Assembly: GCF_000524195.1 (NCBI RefSeq)
Contig: NW_020170381.1
Location: 3,698,190 to 3,762,189, forward strand
DNA length: 64,000 bases
DNA from: Echinococcus granulosus
Taxonomy: Eukaryota; Platyhelminthes; Cestoda; Cyclophyllidea; Taeniidae
Direction of reading: 5' to 3'
Below the pieces are notes generated by a model, which saw only the letters and a list, made by a program, of their open reading frames with translations, ran no database searches and was not told where the DNA came from. Made by a program: the position numbers and the translations under genes. Below are positions 1 to 13,700 of this stretch, piece by piece (positions within the stretch are counted from its first letter, which is position 1; each line of letters opens with the position of its first letter).

Positions 1-86
1 TAAACCCCAGTGGCCCCTTCATTTGTAGTCTTATGCATCGAGTAGATTGAATTTACACAATCCAAGCTTAAGGACCAAGTCTTGCA

Positions 87-412
87 TTGATCCAACAGCA
101 CCGCGTATACTTCGTCCAAAAAGTTCATGTTATGCTGAGGTTGACCATGAGTGCAACTGTACTGCTTGAATTATTTCTTTGGTTGGTGTTTTTCTTACAG
201 CACCGAATACTTTGTGATGGTCAGCATGGAAGGTTGACTAAGGGCAGCGGAGGAGTTATTTGCTTAACTCTTCGGGCAATCGTACTTTCGCTCGGTAGGA
301 TGGCCCCAGGGCCAGGAGAGTAGCCTTAACCCTTCTGCATGTTGATAATACATATTCTGTCCTGATATTAAGTCTTCTTCCGTCTTTGGGAAAGTCTCTA
401 GGTGCTACATAA
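87..412 (-). repeat. Partial copy of the dispersed element
   Basis: Minus-strand terminal repeat at about 412-265 (core 360-405, AAGACGGAAGAAGACTTAAT), followed by the start of the internal part (GTCAACCTTCC, GACCATCACAAAG, AAGAAAAACACC). The ACAGCACCG...TTGAC block appears twice (about 94-147 and 199-239), a local duplication. The open frames here are shadows of the repeat. Confidence 0.55.
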
Positions 413-2689
413 TTAATGTGAAGTCCTTTCGTTGGATTGACAATCAGTGAATGATTAACCAAATTCTATGCAACGAAAGAGGGAACAAATTGATATTTCC
501 CGGCAATTGTCTTTCAACACAAAAATAATTATAGTTTATTCAAAAATCTAATTTGTAATTAAGAATACTCTCTTTTCTTTCAAAAAATTCGAGAATGTCT
601 TGTTGGATGGATCTGCCGTATCTTGGAGACCATCGTCACTGCTCATAATGATAATTGCAGAGTTTAGTTTGACAATGAAAAATTTTTTTAATGTTGGCAA
701 AAAATTAGGTAGATTTTTAGTTCAATTCTTTAGAAAGAACGGTTGCTGTTCGAAATTGTATTACCTCAAAATGCCTCCTTAATCAATCAGCACATCATTT
801 AATTTTAGCAAAGCAATCGTAAAAATGACTTGGCTATGTCAAGCACCTTAATACCACTTAAATAAACGCAGTTCAGCAAATTCACCTCTCCCCTAGCCTT
901 CCCGAGCCCGCAGCAGAGGCTTTCAAGCTGAAGCCGTTTGGTGATTTTAGAGGGCATAATTACCCGTGTAAGATGTGGGACCAATGGGGGTTATTGTGCC
1001 TCGGTGAAGGAAGGCCTTCTCACCCAGGTGCTAACGCAGGAGCAATCCAAAATTTCACCACAGGGATAAAACTGAGGGCACACTTGGCTGACGGTTGCCA
1101 CAATTCCAGGCTTGGAGCCGCCATCGATTTTTGAATTGGGTGGTCTCGCTCGCGCGCCTGGGTGCCGTGCCATCACCTTTGCGGTCGAAATTGGGGTCAG
1201 TTTTCCCCTTCCCCCAACCCGAGTGACGAAGACGCCCTCTGCTTGGAGGTGGCTCGCGTTGCTATGTCCATCTTCCGTGTTGTGGGGTGTGATTTTTAGT
1301 AAAGGGTAAAAGGCAAATTTTTTTGGCCCTACGATCAACAATATTGGCAGATAAGCATTTAAACTGTCTCTCTCTCCCTTTCCACCATTCAACGGGGAAC
1401 AGCTCTCCGTTCTATAAATCGCGTCGCTACATATATAACCTTCACGGCATGAATTGCGGTTAACGGAGAGATTTCTTGCCTTTCACGAAGATCAGATGTC
1501 TTCATTCAAACATCTTAAAGAAATGAAGATGGATTTGGCAACAAATGCTCATAGCTCACCAATGAGCTGGTAGAATGTTTTAAAGGCAACTTGTTCATCT
1601 CTAGCATCTACTGTGTGAATGCCTGCCAGCAGTGGGGTGGGCGCTGAACCCAGCGGATTCGTAGAATTAATTTAGTTTCTCCCATGGTCAAATTAATTCG
1701 TTTTAATTAGGGCTTGTGTCATTCAATGAATTCCACAGTCTGCTCCTAATTAATCCGGAAAAGTTGGCACAAATTGCAAAGTTTTGAGGCAGGCAAATGA
1801 AAGCCCGATGATAGAAAAATGCAGTCCTTAGTGGGTATTCTACTTGCTGCCCGCGAAGGGATGAATGAGCCTCGGTTGCTGCACACGGACGAAGGGGCTT
1901 GAGAGGACTGAGCACAAAATGCGTAAGCGTTGGAAACCATATTGCTGAAGGCATGTAATGTAAACGATTTTGACCTGTAGATTTCAAAGAAATTCGATTA
2001 GTAGTTGGGGTACCCTAGTTATCTCTGAATATTTTATAAGTTTCCGTAAGTACGATGATAAAGAGATGGAAATTTTTTGCTTTATTTCCTGTTTGCTACT
2101 CTACCTCTCAGACTACGTTAAATATTCAGCTTATTTGTTGAAAAAATCAAAAGAAAGATGTTTTTTACCACTTTGTCGATGTAATGACCGGCAGCTATAA
2201 CGACTCAATTAGGTAGTTTTACTTGACATTATTACAAGTGACCTTTCAGCCCCGAACTCGTTAAAATACCATAGATTTCGATTGCCTGCCATTGACCACA
2301 GGCTCATGAAGACACACAGGTAAATAGATCATGGAACTGAATTTCTTTATTTTTGAAAATTACTTTTCAGAGAATAAAATTTAAATTGCAGCCTTTCCTC
2401 GAAAGCCATCAAATCACTTGCTTGCGCATGTCTAAAACGCCCCTCTGACTAAGGAGGGGCATTAACATTCAATACCATTACCTGGAGAATGAAATTTGCA
2501 CTTGTCGTATGTAATTACAACTTAGGTACGCAAAAGCATGCATATTCTAGCCGTTGAAATTGAAAGTCAATGCTTGTCACTAGTGATAGTAAGCGACTGT
2601 GGTATATCCATGCCCACACACACACGCGAGTTTTCTCAAAGCTAGCAGTCCCTGTAAGGTGAGATTCAGGTTATGCCATTGGCCCCTAA

Positions 2690-3540
2690 AGCACTCTGTA
2701 CGTTGAAAATTAATATTCTGCCCTAGTATCGTGTCTTTTTCTGTCTTCAGGAAAGTCTCGGAGCGCTACATTGGTGACAGCGGAAAGCGGGCCCGATCCT
2801 AAAGGCCAAATACCCGGATTTCTATAGCTAAGCGTGACGGGAGAAGGGAGTGTGCTGTGAATGGGAATTTCTGAGACGAACCCTAACTGAAGGGCTAAAA
2901 ATGACATGTACCTTCGGCAACTACTCCAGTTCCGTGTTCTACAGGAATGCTATCAACAAATGAGTCGGCAACGGGAAAAGTTCGCTACAGAGCTGCCTGC
3001 AGTGCCTGCATGAAGGCGTTAATTACTTGAGCACGCGATGTTTCTTCCACTTCGCTACTGATTCACTACAACCCTGATAGATGCGACTGAGCAGCATTGA
3101 AGTTAGGAAAAAATGGCAAAGATGATTAGATGCAAAGCCCCATTTTTACGAAACGATTTCAAATTCAATCCTTTATTAAGTTACCTTGCCTTGAAGACAG
3201 TGTTCTTACAACTAGCCATGGATACGCTAGTCTGAATCCAGTTCCCAAACAGGGCGGATTTCGTGTGTTTTTTCCTACAGCACAGACTACGGGAGGTCGA
3301 CCAAGGGGAGTGCCGGCGGCGGTGCTCAAAGAAGAAGAGGGCTGACTGCCTATTTAACTCCCTCGGGTTCTGGTTTAATGGGCGCCCAAGGCTCAGTTAT
3401 TGTTAATCCGCCTGACGGCACGGCCTCTGAGCCATATTAGCGGCCTCTCGGCCTTTCTGTACGTCGAAAATATATATATTGCCCTGGTATTATATCATCT
3501 TTTGGATTTAGGAAAGTCTCAGAACGGCAAAATGCTATTC
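2690..3540 (-). repeat. Dispersed element with terminal direct repeats, copy A
   Basis: Read on the minus strand, two similar terminal segments (about 3540-3350 and 2775-2700) begin near TGTAGC-GTTCC-GAGAC and contain CTGAAGAC-GAAAGA and ATACT-GGGCA. They flank an internal part (2965-2885) that reads like 41975-42045 and 49025-49095. Core-to-core spacing is about 750 nt. It has no coding capacity. The similarity was recognised by eye and boundaries are approximate. Confidence 0.65.
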
Positions 3541-4532
3541 CTAGACTTGATTTAAATTTAGGTGAATCACTTACACGGAAGTAACAATATTTATTTAGCC
3601 ACTTTCGTAAAAGGCAAATAACTTAACCTGCAATCAGTATGCAAAATATTTTCAAGTGTTATTGCTTTATTTTAATGTAAATGCGTTCTACATATCAAGT
3701 TGGAAAAAGAATTCCATTAACTAAATTAGTTCACTGAATAAAGATGACAGCAGATTTTGGAAGATACTGCACCTTAAATGGAGTAATTTGTTTGCATAAA
3801 TAAGTTCTCCGCCAAAGTACCCACAAGAAATTAACATGATGAGGTGCGAGACGACTTTTTCAGGTCACTTCAGCGTCACGAAATATCGACTTTCTGTCAC
3901 CCAGCTTGACTCCAGATCTCGTTTAGCATAAAAAAAGGGGTAAAGTTAGCCTGTTTTAGAGAGGAAGCAGATACTTACCTTGACAAAGGTTTTTTTTCAC
4001 ACAAAAACAAGTACTACAGAGCAGAGAGGAAGGAGTCCCATTCGAATGTCAAGTGGTGCTTGCGTTTCATACATCGTAGCACTGGAGATTTGCCGATTGT
4101 GATTCACGGCCTTCTAAGACTGTGCTTTATGCAAAAGAGGCTGCAACAAAAAAACCTGTCATCACCGCCTAATGTGGATACAATTTGAAATACTTCTCAG
4201 ATCATTATTTTACCTAGCAGTGGTTCCACCTATGGCAAAATCACAGGAAAAGTAGTTTCAAGATGGTGCTGTTTTTTTATTCCCAAACACGACTGAGTGC
4301 CATTAACGAACTTACCTCAAGAGAGCACTTTTTGGTGGGATTTCCTCGTGAAATTTGAGCAAATCTAAATGATCGAAATGTTTTTTTTTACTACGAGAAA
4401 AGTTGGGTGCAAGTAGATAGACGAGTCAATACGCTGGTAGCGTAAGCACTCCATTCAACCGACACATCGTCAAGCAAAACGGAAATCGCTAATGTGACTA
4501 GCAACAGCACTACTCGCCAGGCGCATCGAACA

Positions 4533-4715
4533 GTAGGGCCTCTAGACTTCCCTGAGGATGGAAGAAGGCATGACACTCGGGCAGGATATGTACTGTCGAC
4601 GTTGAGAGGGACTTGGGGGCTACTGACACGGCTCGAAGGCCAGGCTGCGTGGCGGAGGTACAACGGTGGAACCCTAAGTGCTCCGTTACCAAAACGGAGA
4701 GTCGAATAACCAATT
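4533..4715 (+). repeat. Solo terminal repeat of the dispersed element
   Basis: Runs from AGTAGGGCCTCTAGACTTCC through GAGGATGGAAGAAGGCATGA and CACTCGGGCAGGATATGTAC to ACGGAGAGTCGAATAACC. It is the best-preserved single terminal repeat in the window, about 180 nt, with no internal part attached. Confidence 0.6.
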
Positions 4716-7700
4716 AAACTATTACAAAATGTTTACTCATCATAAGCATAAAGGACTAAATTGTTGCAAACGGTCTGAGTCTTTACGACTTTGTCGTTGT
4801 CAGTAACGGTGCTTTGCCAGTTCGTACAAGGAACCTCCACAGCGATATTTAAAAGAAAAAAGAAATTGTGGACACATATTCCCATATAACACGCTTCTGC
4901 AATTGTTCTTTGTTTTAAATTGGTACTCCACAAAGTTTTGTCGTAAAAGTTAAACAATGACCAGAGGACACGCCCCAAGCGAATGACGGATAAGACGAGT
5001 GCATATCGTTTAAGGTTGGGTAACTTACATTCCATTGGCACCCGCTATTTCACCGTACTTTAGCACGGTTGTTTTTATGCTGACATAAACCAGATTTGTA
5101 TTTCGTTTAAGCAATATTTATTTAAAAGTAGGAATAGAAACCACACAGAAGAAATGGACAATCATTAATCTGGCGTCATCCATCTACCCGTGGAAATGAG
5201 ACATTAAGGTGGACTTAATGGAGCAGGGTAAAATTGAGCGTGGAAATGGCGACCCGGAACAGGCAATCCACACCAATAAGGCGCATTTTCATATGCGAAC
5301 CCTCCTCATTATAGAAAATTGCTAAAATTTTACTTCATTTTTTAAGAATACTTCCAAGTATTAGTCAATGACCAATGGGGTAGTTACTTACCATAAAAAA
5401 TGTCGAGGAAACAGACACACATCACGTGATGATGCTTGTGCTTGGACATGATATCAACTTAGGTCGGCAAAACAAGAAAATCCAAAAATCACATAGAGAA
5501 ATAAGGTTATGAGGAGAAATAGATGGGGTGAGGGGACGGGGAGCGAGATGACAAGTAAGGATGCATTTGGGAGGGGTACTCACAAACACGCACACAAAAG
5601 CAACGTCAGTAGAAGAGAATATGTGACATCCCAGAGGTCCAGCGAATTTACTCCTGAAAAGGGAAAGGGAAGACATTGAAACGTAGTAAAAATAACTTAT
5701 TATTAACTGATTAAGAAGTTGTAGGATTTCAATCCCCTCAAGCGCTGGCGTTGGAGGAGTCAATAGCCTTTGATCTTGGAGAAAAAACTTCACTAATGCA
5801 AAGACATGGGTGGTTATTTTATGCAAGTCCTTATGAGACATTGAATAAAACGGGGGTAGCCGGTGCTGTCCCCAGAGAAAAAGTCCTCCGAGGAGAGTGT
5901 CCACTGAGTTCAAAATGTCTGATGGCAGTAGGATGCAACACAATTGCGCTGCAACATCTCGGATACCTTGAATATTCCCGAAAATACAGTTACTGCCTTA
6001 ATGTCGTGCTGTTCCCGAAAATTGATTTAGTAATAGATCCACTTTGTCAGAACAGACAGCTTGAGGCATGAACGAATGAATGAATGGATGCGGAGCAAAC
6101 ACACCGATTGCTTGAAAAGCCTCGTTCCAAAAGGATAATCCAGTGTAGTCCACAAAGGAGTCATGTAGAATGCGGAAGTATGTAGATAAGCCGCAGCACG
6201 GTTTCAATGACTTTAAAACTATAGCATTCGAAACAGTGACAGAAGGGTGAAGAATTTCAATCTGATGAAAAATTTGGTGCATAAGCGACCGCCAACTTTA
6301 GGACCTCTAAGTCGAAGGTGATTCTAGACTTACCTACTTGAAAGATACCGTCTTTCCGGTCAATTTAAACACACAAAACAGGTTTTACCTTAAGGTCAAG
6401 GAGTCATTTTAGGCCCCACACGGAGCCACTATGACAAAGCTTAGCGACTGCAGTGATTTTAAAAAAACTCAAACTTTTTACGCACAATGAAGAGGTGCAC
6501 TACGAGGATCCCAGTGTACTAGTAACGAATCACTTCAGTGAAGTTTACACCTCTCACCAAAGCGCAGTCGTGTACCCTTTTTCTAATAATCCAATGCATC
6601 ATTACATCACCTCCATAATGTTCAACATTTAACTTGTACGACATCGCCTACCTTTTGCCTTACTCATAACCACTCTTGGAGAGAAGTTATCACAACAGCA
6701 CGTGAAAATTTGCTGTCTGCAATTCACGTGAAATTACACTCTATCCTCCTCCATTTCAAAGAGTTTCAAGTGCCAATTAACGGCAACAAAGCATCTTATA
6801 CTAAATCTATCAGCAAATAAAACGACAAACGCATCATTTCATAGGGCATGCGACACTGAACAGCAAAAACTGTTTTTATGACCACGCCGATGCCAAGGCG
6901 CGTAGATTTTAAAAAGCGCAGTAAACCAGTGTACTTTACTGATCTAAGGTCAACTTCGCCTCCTCTCACCAAAGCACAATTTCGCGGTCAACTCCTCCTC
7001 AATCTACCTAACGTAAAAATAAAGCCAATTCTTACTTTTACGGGGAAAAGCTATGGTGACATTTTAAGGTGATGCCACCTTCCTTGTGGTCGAAGATCAC
7101 GATGTACTTTTATCGCTATATTAAAAATATTAGAATTGCTTACATTCCTGATTACTGACGTAGCCTTCCAGTTTTGTAAGGGCATGAAAACTGCGGATAA
7201 ATTTTATTTCCCACCCGTGATTACTTCTATTGAATTACTTCCTCACAACAGTGGAACAGAAATTTCCCAAACTTCATAACATGAGATGCGCTAGAAAGTC
7301 GGCACATTAGAAGGAGAGATGCAATTTCCCCTCCACCGTACCAGTGACAGCAACAAATGGGCCCAAAAGGGCGCCAGCGACAGTCGCACCCACCCCCACT
7401 CGGGCGGTTGGCTGACATTATGCTGAATAAAAAGTACGCTTCTGGATACCAGGCCCTACCAAGAATCTCAATAAATCTCCTCAACCTTGGATGTTAGAAA
7501 AGTTTGAGTCAATATTATAAAACCTACGTGCGAATGCAGAGAAGCGAGGGGAGGGTTAAACCCAGATCCATGCTATTCCTCAGGGCCTAGAAGGTAGAAG
7601 AAAAGTTGTATTGAGCAGACGGATATGAAAAAAAGAACAGGGCTAAACATTCTTTACCCGTTGTCGATTCCGTAGTAGGCTGGTTTTGTGATGCCTACGA

Positions 7701-8540
7701 CCGAAAAAAAGAAGTAGAACTTTGAACACCCACTTTTGTTAAGTGTTGCAGGGTGGTTATAATCGGAGGGGGAATAAAAACTAGACGTACCTTGCCTTGA
7801 TCGGAGGCGACGTCTGCAGCTAAAAGGGGGGACGCAACAACATTAGTGTATCTGTCCCAGTATGATTAATTAAGAGAGGCCCCGATTGCACACCACATGG
7901 GACTGTGAATTAGCATACCTGGCACGCTTTGATGCCCTGATTCTGTCTGTGCGATCTAGGAGGAATGAAAGGGGGTATGGAATAGAACCGAAAGCTAAGG
8001 CACTTACAAACCCAGGTATTTCCTTATTTCATGCAAGATGAACACTAGGGATACCATTCCTAACCAAAAAAATATGTAGCATGATATCCCAATTCGGTGA
8101 ATGACTCCAGATGTCATATTTTACCTCATTATTGCATTTCATTGTCAGGTGATTGCGTTGGAGGGATTTATCTTAAACGGACAATTTGAGGTAAGAAAAC
8201 ACTTCTCGCGACTTTAACGTCTCTCATCAACCATTGTATGACAGGAATGGCTACCTATGTACTTATCAAGGGAGCAACTTCGATTCAAAATTGGCACAGC
8301 TAAATGACTGAAAGAAAGCTGAGAAAGTCATCCAAGACCAAGACCAAGGTCACAAAACAGGCAAAATACTATCCATAACACGCCTTACTCATGCACAACG
8401 GTGGTCAATATTACCCTGATGTGATCACGGCTTGGTGGATAGATAAGGCTGGACAACACCCAATATGACAACTCACTGACCCAGACTGAGAAATTAAACA
8501 TGAGACTTCCAAACTTATGGCACCATTTTTGAAATATTAC

Positions 8541-8572
8541 CTCCAGTGGCTGATCCTGAGGGGCTTCTGAAA
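8541..8572 (-). CDS. Unassigned 32-nt micro-exon candidate
   Basis: A long pyrimidine tract ending TTTTTTTAG (complement of 8573-8595) is followed by 32 nt and then GTAATA. Joined in phase 0 to the exon at 8633-8740 it reads FQKPLRISHW; in another phase, SEAPQDQPLE. The splice signals are strong. The coding status rests on them alone. Confidence 0.3.
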
Positions 8573-8632
8573 CTAAAAAAAGAGAAAAAGAAATAAAGCT
8601 AGCGAAGACCACTAACGGTGATGGTATTTTAC

Positions 8633-8740
8633 CGTGGGTTCATCTGCATTGCCGGGAAGCATAATGTGAACTGTGCAAGTGGAATAATCCCCACGACAGA
8701 GCCTCGGTTTGTACACTACGGACTTCGGGGGTAACTCACC
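8633..8740 (-). CDS. Unassigned 36-codon internal exon
   Basis: On the minus strand a pyrimidine-rich tract ending CTTCAG precedes GGTGAG, and the exon ends ACG before GTAAAA. It is phase 0 at both ends and reads GELPPKSVVYKPRLC then RGDYSTCTVHIMLPGN. The composition looks like real protein, but I recognise no family. It lies downstream of the APPL stop on the same strand. It could belong to a separate gene or to an alternative 3' end of APPL, since an exit from the last APPL exon near 10875 would also be phase 0. Confidence 0.4.
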
Positions 8741-9067
8741 CTGAAGTGGAGACTGTTCCACAGTGCTGAGTGAGTTCCAATCGGAGAAACTCGTAATGTT
8801 TTCCATGATAGTGTCCTGTTTACAACAGAAGAAAAACCCACATTTAATGGTTGGTTCCACCCATAACAACAAACAGCCTTTGCTAATGAATTGTAACTGG
8901 AAGCATTGGTTAAGTAAAGAGGTTTGTGCTGCTGCAATTTACGTGGAATTTGACCGGAAATTGACTTAATATACTGAGTATGAACAAAAAAACCGAAAAC
9001 AGAGAAATAGTACGTAGCGTAAAAAGGTCGGAGTCTCGGTCAAGTTTCATTCTCCTTTTCAGCTTCC

Positions 9068-9301
9068 TCAAATGAGAGCTTGGAAACCGAGGCGCACAAA
9101 GGACGAAATCACCAATCGCAGTGGAAATGCAACCACATTCTTTGTAATTTTCCATAGGGCCCTAGCACCTAACAGAAGTGTATCCACCCCTAAAAAATGC
9201 CCAAACATAATTTGCTCAACAAGAACGGTTTTCGAGTCCAAAATTCCAAATTGAAACACACCGTGGACCAACAAAAAAGCCATATTGATAGCTTTAGCCA
9301 T
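9068..9301 (-). other. Hydrophobic open frame of uncertain status
   Basis: A 77-codon frame starts MAKAINMAFLLVHGVFQFG and is rich in hydrophobic residues. A similar frame starts at 10303. Both sit opposite plus-strand segments with their own acceptor signals (CTCCTTTTCAG at 9051-9061). No family is recognised, and both may be chance. Confidence 0.15.
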
Positions 9302-10009
9302 AGCAACATCGGAAATACATTAACTCAAATTTGTCCAGCAGCCGAGGCGGTTTTAAAAAGGTGCGTTTTGTCACTTTTTCCAGAAATCTGATTGAAACAA
9401 ACTTATCACATGTGGAATTCCCCCGTTGCCTTAGAAAATGACCTTTTAGAAGCAAACAAGACCATACTTTAGCTAAACTTTCTTTTTTTTCGCGTTTTGA
9501 AATGTGGAAACCTCAGATCTGGTACAGACTAAGAAAGTGACACATCGTTTTTTCCATCTACTTCACTAGTTGTCTTGAGAGTAGAGCAGTACTTTTTGCA
9601 ACAGGTGCTTCCTTTTACGCCCCAAAAGGAGCTTCTAATCCCTACTTAAAATACCTGCAGTGTGACAAGAAAGGGAAGTTTCTGAAATAATTTATTTGCC
9701 TAACTGGAATACATTCCGAAAATTGTTTGTCAGAAAAAAATATTTAGAAATGTGAATTTTTATATAATCGGCATTACAAGCCTTGAATGAGATGCACCGC
9801 CTTTTCAACTCCAACACGGATACTTCGAACCTAACATAGACCACAAACAGGTACTTTCCTCCCCAAATCACTGTGTTCAAGACGTTGCTAAGATGACTAT
9901 CAACAAGTCCGCTTACACAAGCTCTACCGCTCTAAAATGCGGCGTGTTTAATCTCTATTGGAAATGTCTTCGTTACGATGAGGAGGAAAAATCGGCAAAC
10001 ACAGTTTGC

Positions 10010-10303
10010 TCAAAACGGATAGAGTTTGTGGTTAGGGTTTCCAAAAAAAAAGCTTACCAGCCAATTAAGAACATGGTAAGCGAAAGATTTGAGTGAGTTC
10101 AATCTTCCATTCAGCTTCAAAAGGGCACCTTTGACGATGGAAGAACAGAATCCACTGATGACATATTGTGTTGAAATGTTGACAAGGGGGTTACCAGTAA
10201 GTCCGTCTTTCACCACCTTAACGCCCTTTGTCATGATGAAAGTCAAGACCGAATTGAATAAAACCCATCCGATGAATACAGCCAACTTTTTAAAGCCTTC
10301 CAT
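10010..10303 (-). other. Hydrophobic open frame of uncertain status
   Basis: A 97-codon frame starts MEGFKKLAVFIGWVLFNSVL. The opposite strand is also open over 10089-10385 and has a plus-strand acceptor (TTCCATTCAG) and donor (GAG|GTAAGA near 10307), so a plus-strand exon at about 10115-10306 is an equal possibility. I cannot choose between them. Confidence 0.2.
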
Positions 10304-10790
10304 GGAGGTAAGAATTGAGAGTAATGGACAAGTATCATTTTCAGCTTTAAATTATAACGCTGATTTTGAAGCCCAGACACAATAATGCATACACTAGAAT
10401 CAAGTCAAACGCACGATTTTGGGCCCCACGACGGAGCAGAAGCGCTTAGGCAATTTCAGCTACAATACTAAAGACGTAAACCATCATTATTGAAAAAGTT
10501 AGGGCACATATCACAGGTTAAAGTTAATCCTTAAGGTCCTTTTGCCATTTGAATGCGTAAGTAGAGCAAAATAAACCCTTGAAGGAAAGTAGGTTTTTAA
10601 GCAAGTTCTCCCATTCACCCAGCAGAACCTCCAAAAGCTACATTCAACGCTAAAGATTTGTACCAAGCTGAATGGCATCCACAAAATCTTCACATAAATT
10701 CCAATTTACACGACAATGAGCAAACACGCTGTGAGATTTGTGGACATAAAACGTGCAGAAGTGTTACCATACTTCTAAATGTACAGTGAG

Positions 10791-13700
10791 CTAGATAGAC
10801 AGATAATCACCAGCGGCATCTGCAATTATTAGGTAGGATAAAAATTCCTGATATGAGTTAGAGAAAGAGCAAACCTTTTCGGGTGAATCACCTTCCTCGT
10901 TGAGGGCGGCCAAACGTGTTAATTGGAGATTAAGAACCCGCTCGGCAAACTGTAAGGTAACAAACAGAGAAACAAAGCTGACTCCTGTCCTGAACTGCCA
11001 TTCCCTCTTTTTTTAAAGACCCGACTGAACTAGAAAAAGCCAATAGCACAGTCTTTCTTTTCAATCCAACATGTCACCTTGCGAACTAAAAGGAATGCCT
11101 GACATTTTCAACTCTGAGGTCGAGTTTGTGGACGCTCGAAATGTGTTTGAAAAGCATATGAGGTAAACACCAGCTACTCTTTGCAAAAAGGCATTAAAAT
11201 AAGACGGATTTTAAAGTCGTGTGCATGAAAACTCGTGTTTATTTGCAACCTTTTAGCAAAATGCACATCAATTACGGGCTTTATCACGCGGTGAGGGCAG
11301 TTTCACATTATCGTGGGGTAATCATGTCATCTAGATGCTTTGGGCGCTTCAATGACTGATACCTTACATTGAAATAAACTATTCAATGGAAAAGTGGCGA
11401 AAAAATTTAACAAGCAATTCCTTCAACTACTGCCATTTTTATAATGACCTTCTAATAACAAAAGTAGCTAATGATGTTCTAATTAGAATGTAGGTCAAGG
11501 GAACCATTGTGCCATAACTCAATACAAAAAAGCATCAAGTATCAAATGTAAACAAAGGAAAAGAATGGAGAGAAAGAAAAGTAACAGTCTAATTAAAACT
11601 AATTAATTACTTAGCAAATTACAGAAGCAAAAGTTTTAGATTGGTTAAAAAGTAATTCATTAAAATTTTGCCGACTTTTTTCCGGAAAGAGGAAGTAGGT
11701 GTATTGTGTTGATGCGCTTTGTAGCTAAAGACGGTGCAAAGCTACAATCCAGTCTGTTACGATACCATCACAGCACCATCAATATTTACAACTGATTACA
11801 GCCAACATCTATTTATCGGCTCGAAGCTTTTCATCGGCATCCATGTGTCCGCAAGAGTATATCAAGTATCGCACAGGACACTTACGGTCCACGCAGCCAA
11901 AAATAAGTGGATTGAGTGACCGCGCCTTCGAACATTTACATTATGTTAAGTCACAAAGTGTCACAAGAAACAAACCTCAGCCGGGTTGGCCGTCTCAAAG
12001 AAGTAGCACAAGTGCAGGTCACCAGCGATAGGATCACTTCGCTGTGGAGATTCCGATTCAAGGGTTAGCAGAAGGAGATAGCGGGAGCTAAAGTGGTCAA
12101 GGACGAGCAAATGAAACATTAAATCATCCAGATTTACCGCCAGCGTGTGCCCGCTAACTAGAACCCCATTAACTCGCTGCTGCACGTAAGAAATAAAATC
12201 TTTTTAAGTAGCACTCTAAAGGGCAGCAAGTGGGCAGGCGAATACATACAAATACACAGGAGGAAAGTGCTGTGATTAACTTCCGAATCGAAGCAAAACA
12301 TCGAGGTGAAGTAAGACTTGCTTTACTACACAGAAAACACATTGCTGATAGAGATTGAAGTTAAAGCCAAATCACCTCTGAAGACGGGGCAAAAAGGTGG
12401 GTGCAGAAGGCCCGAGAAAATAGTAGCATTAGTGAGGCCCTAAGCGGGGCTTTGTGTCACCAGGTCGGAAACGGAACTGCAGAAAAATTGGAAAACTTAA
12501 GTAAGATGTTTTTTAACCGAGACTATTTACTGCTCACTGATTGGATAATAAAGTCAAATCAACAAACAAATCAGTTTTGAATAAAACTAAAGCGACTGCA
12601 ATAAAATATCATTTGTTTTACTCAAAATACAAGGCTGCGAGAAGCCCTTCAGTCTCCCGATCTTCTGACAACGGTAGTGACGCGGCGATCCGCACCTGCC
12701 ATACATGCTATTAATCTCCCAATTCTTCCTCATTCTTATGATAAAGCCACTTCTAGAATCGTGGGTCTCCTGACGTCTTCAGGGGAAACTCGTCCACTAC
12801 AGAATTACAATTTGCAACAGATTTTTAAAAGTGAAATTTATAAACGACAGTTTGGTAAAAGACAGTTAAAAAGGTTTATCGAAACTACCCTTCTTCAATA
12901 CTACAGAAATTACAGTGAAGTGGATAAAGCGATCGTTTGGGAGAACAATATGGAAGTTAACGTTTAGTTGGAAGAGGCATGAAAACGGTTTTGAAATTGA
13001 AAGTCTGCGATGGCTATTTATCTTCGCCGAAAGTGTACAAAGCGTTTGCTTTAATTATTTTTTCCAAAATTCTGCTCAACACATCTAACACCTCCACCTT
13101 TGTGCCATAGTCAAAAAAGAGGAAATATGTAACATAATCAGAGAGGAAATATACAAAAACACAAAAAAACTATTAGCAGGGAGAAAAATAAACAGGAGTA
13201 CTTCAAATTCATTAATAAGGGAAAACATTTAACAATCATGCGCAGTTCACATAAATCATCTCCAGTCGAAATCAACTGCAGCAGCGTTTTAAAACGACTT
13301 TGGATTTTCGTCCAAAGGCAAACTAAAAGCAGCCCTTGATGCGCTTGCTCCCATAAGATGTTCGAAAAATTCCTGGAAGCTTAAAACGCAGAGACACAAA
13401 CACGCCTGCATTAAAACACAGCAAGACGCACTTATCGTGGTTAGTTTGTTACCAAAGCAACGCGAGTCAAACATTGCTTGCTAATGGGCAGACACGGCTG
13501 GCCACAGTGAGAGCCATTTAATTCTTTAAAAAGGGCATACACTTTAGCAACCTACTTAGGGGAATACGGAGCAAAGCGATCTTGACGCGGACTCATCAAC
13601 TACGCCGGAATACAAAGGGAATTTCTATTATTATGGTGTTTTTAACAAAGTTGACCTGTAAGACAGGTTGGGAAGGAGGAATTCTTGAAAAAAAAACATC

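Larger units (their letters stand above)
413..8540. other. Intergenic sequence apart from listed repeats
   Basis: No exon chain found. A GC-richer patch at about 1000-1260 is open on both strands. A 173-codon minus frame at 5943-5422 has no recognisable motif. The minus frame ending near 1703 closes with SGLIRSRLWNSLNDT, faintly like the C-terminal end of non-LTR retrotransposon polymerases; too weak to call. Confidence 0.5.

Noticed and set aside
5422..5943. 173-codon minus-strand open frame
   Set aside because: Longest single frame in the left part, but its texture is not conserved-protein-like, it has no recognisable motif, and the opposite strand is also open.
11976..12185. Longer version of the PTB exon starting after TTACGTGCAG near 12180
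   Set aside because: It is open but out of phase with the preceding exon. The internal acceptor CACTTTAG at 12088 restores phase and family alignment.
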